Below are positions 12,426 to 25,100 of a stretch of 64,000 nt of DNA, in pieces. Within the stretch, counting starts at the first letter, position 1. Each line of letters starts with the position of its first letter. Below the pieces are notes generated by a model. The model saw nothing but the letters and a program-made list of their open reading frames with translations. It was not told the origin of the DNA and did no database searches. Position numbers and translations under genes: made by a program. This DNA is from Apteryx mantelli (lineage: Eukaryota > Chordata > Aves > Apterygiformes > Apterygidae): contig NC_089982.1 in assembly GCF_036417845.1 (NCBI RefSeq), positions 49,625,684 through 49,689,683 of the forward strand, written 5' to 3'.

Positions 12426-15400
12426 ACTCTGTCATTTTATATTGTTATTTATTTGATTATTTTTTGCAGGTCTAGGAGAAGATTTTTTTCATTCAAATAT
12501 CATTGACCAAGGTGCAAATTTTTGATACAGCCGTCTATGAAAATGTTAGCATCCTTGTTACAGTTGTGTTATTGCACAGTGTGATAGGAAGTTCCTCCCA
12601 GAATATGAACAGTTGAAAGCTAGCATCAGAATGGAGCACTGCTGAAAAGGAATGCTTTTCAGCAGTTCATAGTTGTCTAATGCAAAGGTTAGGAGACAAG
12701 GAAATTGTGAAATTGTGTTTTGCTGATACCCAGGAAGAAAACGGGCCATTTAAAAAAAAAGGGAGGGAACATGAAAAAAGCAGCTTTGGTTGTAAAAAGA
12801 ATTGGATCAGCTAAAATAAGACTCCGTCAGGTTTTTAAAAAATTGTCTGACTACTGCTCAGTAGATTAATAGCTACCTGACAATACATTTTTGATATTCC
12901 ACAGTTTGAGGAGCGTGAATGCAGCTTACAGTTAGGCTACACAAAAGTAGCTTATTTTGACTGGTAGAGAAGTCACAGCTAAACATAACAAACATTAAAC
13001 TTGTATGATATCTGTGTTAAGTTATTACCATGCTTGTTGATTTATAGTTTGTTTAGGTATTTTATCTATATTTGGTGCCCAAGAGTATAAATTGCACATC
13101 CTACATCTCATTTTGGCAATACCAGCAATAAAGAGGAACACCTTTACCTGAATTCCTGTGATAAGAAATTTGTTTTGAGTTGGAGCCTGTAACTTTATCA
13201 GGGCCTGTAATGACTATAATGCTGTCATTCTGCAGTTGCTTCCCTGAAGCCACCAACTACTTGCTGATTTGAAACATAAAACCTTAATATCCTAAATCTT
13301 CAGTGAGGTACCCCTATGATTTTCGGAAGAAAGAGGAACCATATAAATATGGGATTATTACCCCCAGGTAGGACTTAGGATATGGCATTTTCAGCTTGAA
13401 GGAAGATCAAACAATAGCCCATTACAATGACCCTGGTCCCCTCAGTCAGCTGACCTGTACATCATTGGGTGCCCAGGGGTGATGGAGTTCCTATCATGCA
13501 GTTTTGTCTTTGCTACATTTTAAGCAATACCAGGGATCTCAAGATATGCAAACTATAATATTGTTTGCACAGTGAACATGTGAACTGTCTCCCTTCAGCT
13601 ATCCACTTGCTATTGAATTAATTGTGGTTTTAGGTTTATTAATTGTATCACTAGGCATAAGGAATAACAATCTAACCACAAAACTTAAGTAATACAAAAA
13701 ACCGCACACCATTCAATACATTACAATTTAACAAAAAAGGCCCATCTGTGCCACCTTTCATTTTATACATACATAATTTTTCTGCAGTTTTCTTCAGAGA
13801 TTCAATAAGCAAGACATATTTATGCCAGCAAGGCCAAGGTTTGGGCCTAAAGAACCACTGAACTCAAAATAACAGAATAAAATAGGTATATTCACATACA
13901 GAGTTGAAATCAACTGAAAAAAAGCATGCCATGCTTATCAAAGAACAGGTTTGCTGCTTAAAACATAAAAGGAAAAATAGACTATTATTGCATTATAATT
14001 GCTATACCTTTTAGCAGGAAAAAAGATTTTTTTCTTGCATGCTGTCTCCTATTATGCGGATTTCAAATTTTTCTTATCTGTTCTTAATATTAGTATACTT
14101 AATTTAGTGGTAGCATAGACTATGATGTATTTTAAGTAAACCCTTGTGGAATTACATTGAATGATCACAGTAAATTTAACATTTCATTGGAAAATTCTGA
14201 TCAAAGAAAAAAATATGATATTAATTATAAATTGCCATGTGAAATGTTCATATGCATATTTACAAATGTGAGAACATTTCTTATTGGAACATTTGTTATC
14301 AACTATAAGTTGTTTTTCATGGGAGTGAGATGACCTTGAGGAAATACAATCACATGCTGATTTCCGAAGCTATTCATATTTTGTTTTCATAACTTTACCT
14401 ATTTGTAACTGCCATGAATCCAAAGAAGTGGGACTTGTCATAGATGATCTGTCTTTCAGTGGAACTTGAGAATGTCATAACCATCCAATTCAATACCAGT
14501 TTCAGGTATTGGTTCTAAATGCTTGGTACTTTTACCTCTTTTGGTTTAAGTTCATAAACCATAAGCTCATGTGTAATTTAAATCAGTCTTTTCTGGAAGT
14601 TCATAAATATGTATATAATGCAAAGGATAGATCAGAATTCACTCCCAAGATGCTGTTCGGGCTAAGTGGAATCTCCTTAGGAACCGCTTCAAAGATCAAT
14701 TCCTCTTGTCCATAAAAAATAAGTTTAAATTGTCTTCTATGAGCCTGCTGTTAGCAATTGTACTGTTACATTATGTATGATTCTTTGACTGCTCATTGCT
14801 TCAACAAACTGCACAGTGCTCCATTAGTGATTTTCAATTTCATGCTAAGCTTTGCAATTTATTAGTGTTATTTAGGCTAATGTACTATTATTTTGCATAT
14901 TTTATATCATATTTCATTTGCTATTCATATGACCTAACAGTTAAGTATTGGGGATCAATAAAGTCTCTAAATGTTTGCATATTCATGTCAGTAAAAAGAG
15001 GGAAATCATGCAGGTAGCCCAAGACATACTGGATTAGGACCAAGTTAAAAATTTTCAGGCATTTTCACAGCTTCCCCTCCATTTTGTCTGCAGATTTGAC
15101 TGCTGGTTTCCAGACAATGAAATAATGGCCAGATGCACTTATTCATGAAAATAACTTGCTTTAGTAATGATCACCTAACTGTAGATACTTGGACCATGTT
15201 AATGTACGTTATTTGCCAGTATGTTATCTCTGTGTATCCAGATAGCCAGATTAAATTCAAGTTAAATACCAACTGCTCCCAAGAAGCAGATGGAGTTCCA
15301 CGTTTATTTTGGTTTTGATTTTTTCTTTCTCAAATCTGTGCTCTGTTTCAGAAAGAGAAATATTAAGTATTAATCTGAGAAAATGTAATCCTTCTCCCTT

Positions 15401-15936
15401 AGAAGGTTGTATAAACTTAAATTGTTGTGTTAATCACTATAGAAGTTGTTATAGTGCTAGAAAAGCACAAAAAAAATCAACTATCCCCTGTTTAAATTTT
15501 TAAATGAATTGACCTCATACCTTTTGGGGTTTCTTTCCTTAAAATACTGAGGTTTAGAAAGTGGAAGTGCTAGGAAAAGGGACTTTTGAAAATATTAATA
15601 AAGCGGTCTGAAGTGTTTATAGAAAATATGTACATAAACATGCTTGTGTCAGAATTATTAAAATATTAATAAAAGCAAGGAACATAATGTTAAGCATCTT
15701 ATTAGTTCATTGCAATTAGGGAGTAGGACTGAAATTTTGAATGACCCCAAGGTTGTGGATCAAGGGACTAGTGATTGCTCAGTAAAGGCTGTGGTAGCAT
15801 TAACATTTTAAAACACAGAACCTTTATACTCATATTATCTTTTCAAACATTTGTCTTTCATATAAAGTTTAGCATGTGTAGTTTTTCAACATAGAACCAA
15901 AGATTAAGAAATTTTGTAAAAGGCAAGATAGGTATT
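12426..15936. other. AT-rich noncoding DNA, nothing recognised
   Basis: No gene or confident repeat. A 14-bp A/T-only word occurs at 15589-15602 and again at 15660-15673, flanking 57 bp. It is treated separately as a weak observation. Confidence 0.6.
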
Positions 15937-15993
15937 AGTTGGTAAGCACTAGAAAACCTCACAAGGTTATTCCAATCCTACATTCCATGATTT
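15937..15993 (+). mobile_element. Possible ancient CR1 3'-end remnant
   Basis: The segment reads like an eroded copy of the conserved CR1 tail seen intact at 38101-38151: a TTGG start, an ACCTC word, AGGT..TTCCAA, CCTAC and an ATTCCATGATTT-like end. Only about 55 bp can be matched and several positions are gapped. The orientation would be plus. Sequence upstream of 15937 could not be matched to CR1. A chance match is possible. Confidence 0.4.
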
Positions 15994-16450
15994 AGAGATT
16001 ACATATCAACTGCTAAAAATTCTATAGAACATTTTTATTCATATTCAAAAATAAAGCCCCAGCTTCAACAAGAAACTGCAATTGCCCATAATTTGGTCAT
16101 CAGCATAACCTTCAGTTAGTCTGAAGGTCCCAGATTTGCAGGATCCAGATTTAATTGCCTTCTGGAATCCCCTGGTTCTTGAATTCTGACTGGGGGATCT
16201 GGGGTCCTTCGTGTCCCCAGCTATGAGCAGTCAACACAGCCAGACTGCCCCAGAAGCAAGAGCTGGAAAATCATAAGCATCAAATGAATCTTCATGTAAC
16301 TGGAAGGAAATAATGCCTTTTCCTGATGGTTCAGTTAGCAAGTTAACCAAAAACGGCATATATCCACAAAATATTTCTGTTCTGGCATCTCATCATATTC
16401 AAATTAAATTGCATTTAATTGGCAAATCCCAGGTCAGCTTTTCTCTGGAG

Positions 16451-16510
16451 GTGTGTGTTTGTGTGTAAACACACACATATACGTATCTGCACACACACAA
16501 GCACACAGAG
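16451..16510. repeat. TG tract followed by CA tracts (inverted dinucleotide repeat)
   Basis: A GTGTGTGTTTGTGTGT run is followed directly by AAACACACACA and then a second CA run. TGTGTGTTT and AAACACACA are reverse complements, so the strand can fold into a hairpin. Compound TG/CA microsatellites arise by slippage, and no function is implied. Confidence 0.8.
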
Positions 16511-16974
16511 TTATAGATCTATAATCCCAGTATTTTCAAAGCACTAATTTCAAACTATATGTTGATTAGTGGTTAATTTATGGTTATTTTCTTAGCAAAC
16601 TTTCCAGCTTCAGACTTTTCCCATACTTGTTTATAGGGATCCAACAGGCATATGAAGACATCAGTAGTAAAATCTCTGACTGCTTTCCTTTCTTCCCTGT
16701 CTTTTGGCTCTAGACAACTGCTCAAAGCTTCCTGGCATGCCAATAATTACTTTCTCCATCAGTGCATTGAGACGATAGAGCTCCCTCCTAAATTCCCCTC
16801 TCTGACATAGGCAGCCCTTGTTTTCCCCATCTGGATTTGCAGTGATTCCTCATAGATACCCAGCCAGGTGTTTAACTCTATTCTTCCCAGAGCTAGTGTA
16901 TGGAGAGTAGGGATGTGAAGAAATGTCCAGCTAATCTAGCTATTTCTGTAGTATCTCCAAGTGCCAAAACTCAG

Positions 16975-17595
16975 TCAAGATATGTAATCAACTTGAGAAT
17001 AATCAGAGCAAAAGATTCCTTCATGAGGGCAGTTTTTCCATGGCATTGTCTTAACTGTAGGTAGACTGAAGATGGCAGAACAGTTTAATTTAAAGACAAA
17101 GTTCCTATATACAAAAGGGAGTTTAAATACTTTCCCAAGATCCAGGAATGGCTCTATCAACAAAAGCTGTGGCTTTGTGAAACTACATAAAGGGTTATAA
17201 CTGATACAGCTATCACAATACTTGTTTTTGCAGTAGATTCTCAGTCTAGACAGAACATAGTTAAACTTACTTAAATATTTGGAGATTTGCAGTGATTTGT
17301 AGTGATTAAACATTTGCTTTAAAGGATTATTTTCTTTTTGCTTTTTCTTATGTTGAAAAATATACAGGTATGTATAACAGTGGGTCAAGTAGATACAGAC
17401 TGTTAGGTTTGAAAAAGTAATGCAGGCGTCTGTGCTGAGAGATAAATGGTTGTGGTTCACAGCACTAACAATCTCTGCTGATGCAGCTGGTAGAGATTGT
17501 AAACCCCATGATGAAAATATCTCCATATCCATATTATGATGCTCTAAAGCACTGCAGGCACAGATGGCAGAACTTGTAAGTTCTCTCAGAAACAT
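16975..17595 (-). CDS. Unrecognised 206-aa ORF, doubtful gene
   Basis: The frame starts at a genuine ATG (minus strand, first base 17595) and runs 206 codons. It is the longest open frame outside the CR1 element, which is notable in AT-rich DNA. I recognise no domain. The translation has no clear signal peptide, one hydrophobic Thr/Tyr/Ile/Leu-rich patch around residues 65-80 and a Lys/Asn-rich middle, with scattered cysteines. Its 5' end overlaps a degenerate tandem array (17450-17830), so part of the openness may come from repetition. No upstream promoter, splice signal or partner exon was identified. It may be a chance ORF, an exon or a decayed repeat ORF. Chance is my default. Confidence 0.15.
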   Translation of the reverse strand: MFLRELTSSAICACSALEHHNMDMEIFSSWGLQSLPAASAEIVSAVNHNHLSLSTDACITFSNLTVCIYLTHCYTYLYIFQHKKKQKENNPLKQMFNHYKSLQISKYLSKFNYVLSRLRIYCKNKYCDSCISYNPLCSFTKPQLLLIEPFLDLGKVFKLPFVYRNFVFKLNCSAIFSLPTVKTMPWKNCPHEGIFCSDYSQVDYIS

Positions 17596-17830
17596 AGTTA
17601 TGGTTCACAACATTTTTAGAATCTTCTGAAAGAGCAAGTATAGCTTGTTAGCCCTGAGGAGAAGTTGATGGCACTTACAAAGTATGCCAGTTCAGGTGGC
17701 AGACCTCATAGACGTTGGGAGAAAAAATAACTCTGATTCACAATGCCTGTCAGAGAAGTGATAGCATTTGCAAGCTCTGATGACGCAGTCGGCAAAGCAG
17801 AATTTTGGCATGCTTTTTTCTGGATGGTAA
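17450..17830. repeat. Degenerate tandem repeat, unit roughly 90-105 bp
   Basis: Related blocks recur at about 17480, 17562, 17667 and 17758. Each has a GATGGCA/GATAGCA-like word, then a TTRCAA/TTGTAA word and a CAG. GGTTCACA/GATTCACA words recur at about 17454, 17602 and 17735. The clearest pair is 17652-17710 against 17741-17803, where GCCxTG, AGAAG, GATxGCA, TTxCAA and CAGxxGGCA align in order. Indels make spacing uneven. I infer an old minisatellite-like array of three to four units; the family is unknown. Confidence 0.5.
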
Positions 17831-19839
17831 CTGAAAAAAAATCCATGCAGTAAACTGCCTTATATTTCTGGTTAGCTGTCTCAGTTAGATAGAAGACTGA
17901 ATCAGTCTTCCCAGAACTTCACCTGTCAATGCTAGGGAGTCTCATTAGTTCTTCTTGTACCTTTAACAACACATTCAATACAAAACCATACAAAAATGCT
18001 TCATTATATTATGCAAAATAGCAAGTTACATAAGATGTAAATGAAAGAGCAGTGCCCTGTAATTAAGTGTTCTAATCTAAATACCTTGTTTAGAGAGAAA
18101 TGCATGGATATTCGAGTATCTTTGGGAAAAAAATGTCCGTATCAGAGACCATTCAGTTTTTCGAGAATTCATTCAGAAGACTTCTATTGACTTCAGTGGG
18201 AATTGAATAGGATCTGTAATGAGATGACCTAGGAATTTAAGAACCTTTAATTTTTCTTCCACATAGCCATGTCATCTTTGAGAATAACAGTTCTATAATC
18301 AGTTCTTTTTAATGTTGAGGTAATATTTTGATGTGAATAGGTATTTAAAACTGTAGTGAGGAAGGTAAGTAATCGAGTCACCACTAATTGTTGGTGTGTT
18401 GCGCAAGTTCAGAAGACTGCGGAAGACAGAAATGAGTAAAAATCATTGGAAAAGCAGGGAAAAGCCTCTGAGAAATGTAGTATTGCTCTGCCAACCAAAC
18501 TTTACTACATTAGTATTACCCAAGAGCGGATGCCTACTAGTTGGAAGCACTGAGGCAAGAACTGTTGTATGTGATGTGAGAAACAGTGATTTTGATAATT
18601 TGGAGTTCTTGAGTACCTAGAGAGATGTGAAAATTAAGTAGCTGTGACTTAACAAGTGTGAGACTGCTTTTTGCCATGCTAAAATAAATATTATGTATAT
18701 TTTAATAAGACTATTTGTAATACGTACATAAAATATTTTATGAGTTCCTGTCGTTATTTAAAATACACATAACTGCTCCTATGGACAGGCATTGTTGAGC
18801 ATTGCCCTTCACATAATTGGGTCACACAAGTAGATATTATGGACATTTTTTCTGATTAAAGACAGTTTGAAAATAATAAAACCACCTTCAACCTTTTTAA
18901 AAGGATAAATAAGGAAAATGGTTGCCTGACAAATCTGGGAAAATAATTATTTATTCTTCAAAAATAAAAATATATATATTCTCCAGGGGAAAAAAAATTA
19001 AAGTGGGGAAAATTTGGCTAATGCCAAAGGTAATAGTGAGGAAAAAGAAATCATTTAACTGTTCAAAATGGATGAATTCCTGAGCTTCAAATATTATCCT
19101 CTTGTCAGGTAAATATGAAAATTTTGAAAGACAAATGTGAAAAATTTACTAGCATGTAGAAACCGATTTTTTCAAAGCTCTAGGAAATGTTACTTTCTAT
19201 CATAAATAGAAATGCCATTTTTCTATTTTCTCAACACTGACCTAACCTTCATTATTTTTGTATAGTTTACATGCTATTAGAAAAAGATTATATAAGTTAG
19301 GATGTATTTCATCATTCCATCTTCAGTTTCACTGACTTAGCTACAATAATTTAAGTGATAAGGTGACAGAATGCTTGACTGATATGGCCTTTTATATTTA
19401 CATTCTGGGGATAAAATTCTGCTTTCACAGCTATAGATGTGTAGGTCTTCACTTGGTCTTCATTTGCCTATGTCATAATATAAGACAACTGAATAACTTC
19501 CCTTCCCTTTCTTCTGATAGAAGTCTATTTTTAGAGTACATGCAAATCTAAAAGCCATGCCTTTCTGGGCATGACTGAAAAATACTCAGAGCACCAGTAC
19601 TGAATTTTTGCATAACACATCGAACAAAAAACAAGTTTGAGGTAGTGTTCTTAGTCCTCCTCTGTGTGACTATAAAACTCAAATGCAGCACAGAACATAT
19701 TGAAACTGGGGAGGAATTAACTAGATGCATAAGAGAGTTTAATCTTCTTTGATGTGTTATCTAATAACATGTAACATGAATGAACTGATAGCAGACTAAA
19801 TGCACTACTAGTATTTAAATACACTGTCCTATGCACATG
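17831..19839. other. AT-rich noncoding DNA, nothing recognised
   Basis: No gene or repeat recognised. A donor-like AAG/GTAAGTA occurs at 18366 without a matching exon context. A 74-codon ORF at 18.4 kb is within chance expectation. Confidence 0.6.
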
Positions 19840-19844
19840 CTACA

Positions 19845-19930
19845 GTTTTTGCAGTCAGATAAATACGGTTTTCAATCATTTTGTGTAAGTTACTTTTATG
19901 CTTTAATTTCTACTCTTCATGTAAAATGTC
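19845..19930 (+). mobile_element. MIR-like (CORE-SINE) remnant
   Basis: The order of words follows the MIR consensus as I know it: a GCAGTCAGATA..GGTTTTCAATC portion, then GTAAGTTACTT, then ATGCTTTAATTTCT, CTCTTCATGTAAAATG. These resemble MIR's gggttcgaatc, caagttactt, gtgcctcagtttc and ctcatctgtaaaatg blocks. Divergence is high. MIR-type SINEs predate the split of mammals and sauropsids, so an old copy in a bird is plausible. The tail runs into the 93-bp tandem duplication. Confidence 0.35.
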
Positions 19931-20098
19931 TTCATATATTGTTTTCATATAAATGTGTAATATTATTAAGAGCTCGAGAAAAATAAAAATCTGGTTTAAT
20001 TCCCCTCTCCCCAGTAAAATATCTTCGCATATTGTTTTCATATGAATGTGCCATTTTATTAAGGGCCAAGGCAAAAAAAAAATCTACTATTATTTCCC
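19906..20098. repeat. Imperfect tandem duplication, 93-bp period
   Basis: Copy 1 begins GTAAAATGTCTTCATATATTG at 19921; copy 2 begins GTAAAATATCTTCGCATATTG at 20014, an offset of 93 bp. Shared blocks continue through GTTTTCATATRAATGTG, TTATTAAG, an A-rich run, AATCT and ATTCCC/TTTCCC. The pyrimidine stretches just before each copy (from 19906 and 19998) also align. The two units are diverged, so the duplication is old. Confidence 0.8.
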
Positions 20099-20232
20099 AA
20101 GGCAATGTTCAGGATTTCATGCAAATTTTAGTTGAGATACTACATAATACTTCTAGAGTATAGCTCAAATACTAATTAATATATTTCTGCAAAAGTCATG
20201 TGAGCTTATTGAGTAAATATTTTTTCTTTTTC

Positions 20233-20305
20233 TCATATGTGTAGAAATTGAGGTCTGGCAAGGTTAAACGGCAAGTGTAATGCATAGCTAAAACATTTAA
20301 GTCAA
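20233..20305 (-). mobile_element. MIR-like (CORE-SINE) remnant, minus strand
   Basis: The plus strand reads GTAGAAATTGAGGTCTGGCAAG, GTTAAACGGC, AAGTG, then GCATAGCTAAAAC. This follows in order the reverse complement of the MIR central region (gaaactgaggcccagagaggttaa, cttgcccaagg, cacagctagtaagt). The match is gapped but the words stay collinear. It lies about 300 bp from the other MIR-like segment, in opposite orientation. Confidence 0.4.
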
Positions 20306-22105
20306 ATTGTTGCAATGTATTTCCCAGCATTTCTTTGATGCTCCAGAGGAAATGTTTGTAAATGGAAATGCCTCTTGTTACTGAGTCCTCTTGCTATGAT
20401 AGTCACTACTCTCAACTCTAAGATATTTCCAGGGGAAAAGATTAATTAGGTTTCAATTATGCCACAGAAAAATGTACTTTACATACTCACAATCTGAAAA
20501 GCATTGTGGTGTTTCTTTAATGTGTTTAAAAATTCAAAAATATTTTTAAAAGCCACTTAAAAAGTCAAGCCAAACTCAGGCTAATGGAACATGGTGTTGT
20601 CCTTGAAAGTGATGTATTCTCTATTCTTCCAGGCCTTACTGTATGACATTACATAGATATTGTAACTGAATTTTCTGTGAATGATTACTGAAATTTTTCA
20701 AGTAGATAAATCAGATCTGTTGGTAGACATAGAGGATTGTTTCTGCATCTTTGCAGGGCTTTTAAAAATAAACTTCCAAAGAATTAGATAAGCACCCTCA
20801 GGTTTTTTTGGTTCTATATATAAAAGTTCTTGTTTGTCTCAACATTTTACTGGTGACTTGCATTTTCTCAAAAACATCTGCTATGTGAGTGTTTGTTTTA
20901 GACAGGAAAAAAGTCTGAGTGCTAGGGATTTCAAGTATATATTATGTTGTCTAATACAATATTATTTATAACAATATAATGACATTAAAACAAAGATACA
21001 CAAAGAAAAAATTGTTATTTCTGTGGTGGGGTTTCAGCTTAAAAGTATAAGATATTGTTCTGGAAAAATAAAAGACAATGTTTAGAGATTAGTTTTAAAT
21101 ACCTTCTCTTAAGTTTCCTCTTGAGTAAAACCACATGCGAAACATGAGAAACCAGAAAATCTTTAAAGATTAGTTTAGAGAAAACATGAAAATTTCACTT
21201 GAGTAATGAAGCACTGTGATTACATTTCCGTGGAATTTTATTATATTTATCATTGAAGAATACACTCAGCGTTTACAATGATTGAGAGTCTATATTTCAA
21301 CCTGGTCTTTTCTAAACTTGTGCACCAGGCTTGCTTGTACTGTGTATAAAGCATCCCAAAAACCTGACCATTCCCAACAAACAAGTCATTATTTATCTGT
21401 TCTTGTTGTGGCTTGAACCTTTTCTCCTTCAATAATTTTGTGACTGTATTATTCACCTTCCTTCAAGGGCTTGCATCAAGCTTTTCCTGTTCAGCCGATC
21501 TGCCTGACATTACTGGAATCTTAAATTATTGTTCAAGTGACAGTGCTGAAGTTCAAAACCGTTCAGTCTCTTACAGAGGTCAACACACTGGTATGTAAAA
21601 CCAGTGCATAGACATTGAGTGTTTTTGATTTGTTTTAAGCAGGTCTCTAATCCTGCAGATAATGAGTGTGCATTTGTCACAGAAATTTGTTTCAAGACTA
21701 GATCACAAGATGCTAGATAAGAATTTTGTTCTGTCATAAGAATAGAAAGACATTAATTATGCCTTTATTAAATCATAAGCCTGTTTACTTTAATATCAGC
21801 AGTGAATGTCTGGTTCATTTCCAAGTAGTCCAAAATTGTAGACAGAGAAACTTTAATGATTAGTGGAAACAATACATTCTTTTTTTAAAAAAAAGACTGT
21901 GTTAAATTATGTTATCCATAACCTCATCCCAAAAGGGGATGAGCAGTCACAAGGCTAACTGAAACAAGAGCTTTATGAAGACTATCTAAGTTCTTAAAAC
22001 AGTGAGGTACATTAAAACTTCTGGAAAGAATATACTGCAGAGTGCTCTGTGAAAAATATTTTATCAGTGTCAGGACTGAACATTTATTACAGCTCCTCCA
22101 ACTTT

Positions 22106-22139
22106 ATGAAAATATGAAAAATTCATTTTCATATTTCAT
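22106..22139. repeat. Near-perfect inverted repeat, 14-15 bp arms
   Basis: The left arm ATGAAAATATGAAAA (22106-22120) is the reverse complement of TTTTCATATTTCAT (22126-22139) apart from one missing T, with a 5-nt loop. All-A/T/G/C simple words make a chance or slippage origin possible. Confidence 0.85.
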
Positions 22140-25100
22140 GAAAATGCCCCCCTCTCTCCTGTCTTCTCCCCCACTGCCCAAATCCAGCTAAGACTGATGC
22201 TAACAGTACTGGGCAACTACAGGACTATTTGTTTTTATTACAACAGTTTGGAAATTTCCTGTTAATTACTAGGAGAGCTCACCTTTGTATTTTTGTTAAA
22301 ATCTGTGAAACTTACCCCAACAGGAAATATAGTTGACCTTTTCTGCCCCTATCACCCTAAAGTGTACAGTATATCACTGTCAAAATGCCCTCCAAATGAC
22401 AAATACACAAGTTGCATAGTAGCTCGTGCACTCTTCTAGCTGCTGGAAGGTTTTCTGGATATTCCATAGAACTTTAGCATGTATGAGTCCCATATGCTTT
22501 CTCATAATGTTAAAGTGATAAAAAATTGCTGGAATACAGTTTTCACAGGATTGCTGCATTCACTCCTGTTCATCAAACTCAACATTGCTGGTCTACATGT
22601 ACCAGCAGGGTTTCCACATGTACTTCCTCCTGGAAAAGACAGGAATGGAGAATCAATTATACCTTTTGGAAACTGGAGAGAGAGAGAACAAAGTAACACA
22701 ACCTTTTGTCTTAAAGCAGTTGTGTCTATACTTAACTATTTCCTCTCCCTGCCAAATGATCAGTTCCATTTTCTTAACATCAAGGCTACTTAAGGCACTT
22801 GTATGAACGAGCCAGCAAAATTTGTTTGCATTTATATATTAAGAATAACACCTGACAACAGGATAGGATGTATTGTGAAAGCAGTATGAATCTGTTCATA
22901 TACAGTTATATATTTATTATTCATTACTGCAAGGAATTTTAAAAAATAGATTATAGCTTGTAAATTTAAATAAATATATATGTAGAACCTTAAAATAACT
23001 TTATTCTTGTTTTGGCCAGAAAACATTCAAGAAAATTGCTTTGTAGCATCTGTTCTATATTCCCATTGTATGAAGGCCAGAAGAAGGGGCCATGTCTCTA
23101 CAATTTAGATTTCATACCAAAGTTTTGGGAATCTGAGGAGTGCATTGGAATTGAGCCCAAAGAACAGTATATATTTTTTGGAAACTGGACAGCTGAGAAG
23201 CTACAGATAAAAGGAAGATGTTCTTCCATATCTTAAATATGATCTGCTGTTTGGATATTGAAAACGAAAGAGAAGGAAAGAGAATTTTGGTTGATCAGCT
23301 TAAGTTATTGTTACAATATTTTTAATATTTCGTTCAGCTCAACAGAATCCTCTCCTATTGCAAAAGGCCTTCCTCAAAGCCAAACGTTATAAAAATTCTG
23401 GTGTTCAGAAAAGGAGAGGTGTTCAGTCCATCTGCTTTAGGTATCTAATTTAAGGTGTATGTATAAGTTAGTCTCAGTAAGCTCTCTATGTAGTTATTGG
23501 AGAGAGGTAGGCTCCTCTAGTTTACTCCAGCCCTCATACGCTAAGCTGTGCTGTGGCACAGGCTGTCTCTTTCCACTCACTGTACGGAGAGCTTGGCTCC
23601 TGATTTAGAAACCTAAAGTTAAATGCATAAATTAGAGGGTGTGAATACCAAAAAGAGTACTTTGTAATTTAGTTCATATTCATGTTGTATATGTATATGT
23701 TTTAGCCTTTTACTTATGCTTGACATAAAGGTAACTGGCAATTTAGAGTTCACTTTGTCATTAATGTTTTGTGCATAGAAAAAGAAATGTTATTATAGGA
23801 CACTTTTCAAATACTAGATACTTTAAATATGGTGTCCTTCTACGGTGCTAACAAAATAAGAAGCAAACCAAAAATCACTGAGCTACAGTTGATATTAAAT
23901 AACATAGAAGGAAATATATGTATTTTTAAAGGATCTAGTAGAGTTAAGAGGAATTTGTTTGAGAGATTGCTTTACCCAGCAAGTTATCTTGTTCCAAAGC
24001 ATACTGGCAAATTGTGCTGAACCATCTGATAAGATAATTTTCATTAAAATGCTTCAGGTGTAAGATCTTCACCTTTTTCTAGGGAAGATTTTTGACAAAA
24101 GTGTTGTATTACAGTCCCAGTTGATTTTTATTTGCCTAGAGCTATTTCATAGATTATTTTGCTATTGAAAGTATTTTTAAAGGGTCTTAAAAAATACATT
24201 TTAAACTCAGAGCTTGTGCTTCCGTCCCTCAGTTACCCTAGAAGTATGACATCAGAAACATGGCATTGATAAATTACTGATGGCATGCTGATTATGGAAA
24301 TGGTCATCAACTGCTCATCAGTCACAATTTATTTCAAATTAGTGTCCACAGTTAGTAGCATGAATTGAAGTTTTATTAAAAGATCTTTGGTATAGCACAG
24401 CTCTTCCTAGAAAACTTCTTCCTAAAAGCAATACAGCCTTGTTGTGCATCATCTGCTGTTCATGAATGGAAGCATTCAAAGACCATGTGGCCTCAGGCAG
24501 TCCAAAGTAGTTAGAAGAACACTGGGCTACCACATACTCATAGGAAAGCTCGACTGGCAAAACACGTTAAATTAAGAACCAGCAAATGTGCCAAATACAA
24601 AATCTCTCTCTAGACACAGAGAATCTCTTTTTATTTTTTTTCTATCGAATTGGCAATAAATGACAGTGTATGAATCTAATATGCTATTAAATTGCAAGTA
24701 AATTGTTGCTGAATCATGACATAATAGTCTTTTATATCTTTAAAACAATCTCTGAAACATGAAATAATTTGTACATTTTTGCAAGGACAATGTAGTGTTT
24801 CATTATTTCTTTCCAACACATTTAATAATTGTAATTTTAGGTAAGTGAAGCCCAAGTAAATGACTCCCAGTGGTATTATTGCTTACTATTTTTCTAATTT
24901 TTAGTTCCTTGCTATTTGCAAAGGATTATCTACATATGAAGCTATGAATAAATACCCCATGTAAAGATTTTCTTTTCAGTAAAGGGGATGGAGAAGGGAG
25001 GCGTAAGGCTTCATTTTTTTCTCATTTATCCCTAAGTAACACTTGAATTCAGCTGGTCTGGACACTCTCCAGCTGATCTTCAGGATTAGCTTTGGAAAAA

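Noticed and set aside
13441..13510. CR1-like words (GTGCCCAGGGGTGATGGAGT)
   Set aside because: Only one short word matches and the order of further CR1 blocks is absent.
22479..22793. 104-codon ATG ORF
   Set aside because: Overlapped by other open frames on both strands, with no domain; within chance for 64 kb.
24848..24880. Third MIR-like word (GAAGCCCAAGTAAATGACT)
   Set aside because: Too short and gapped to separate from chance.
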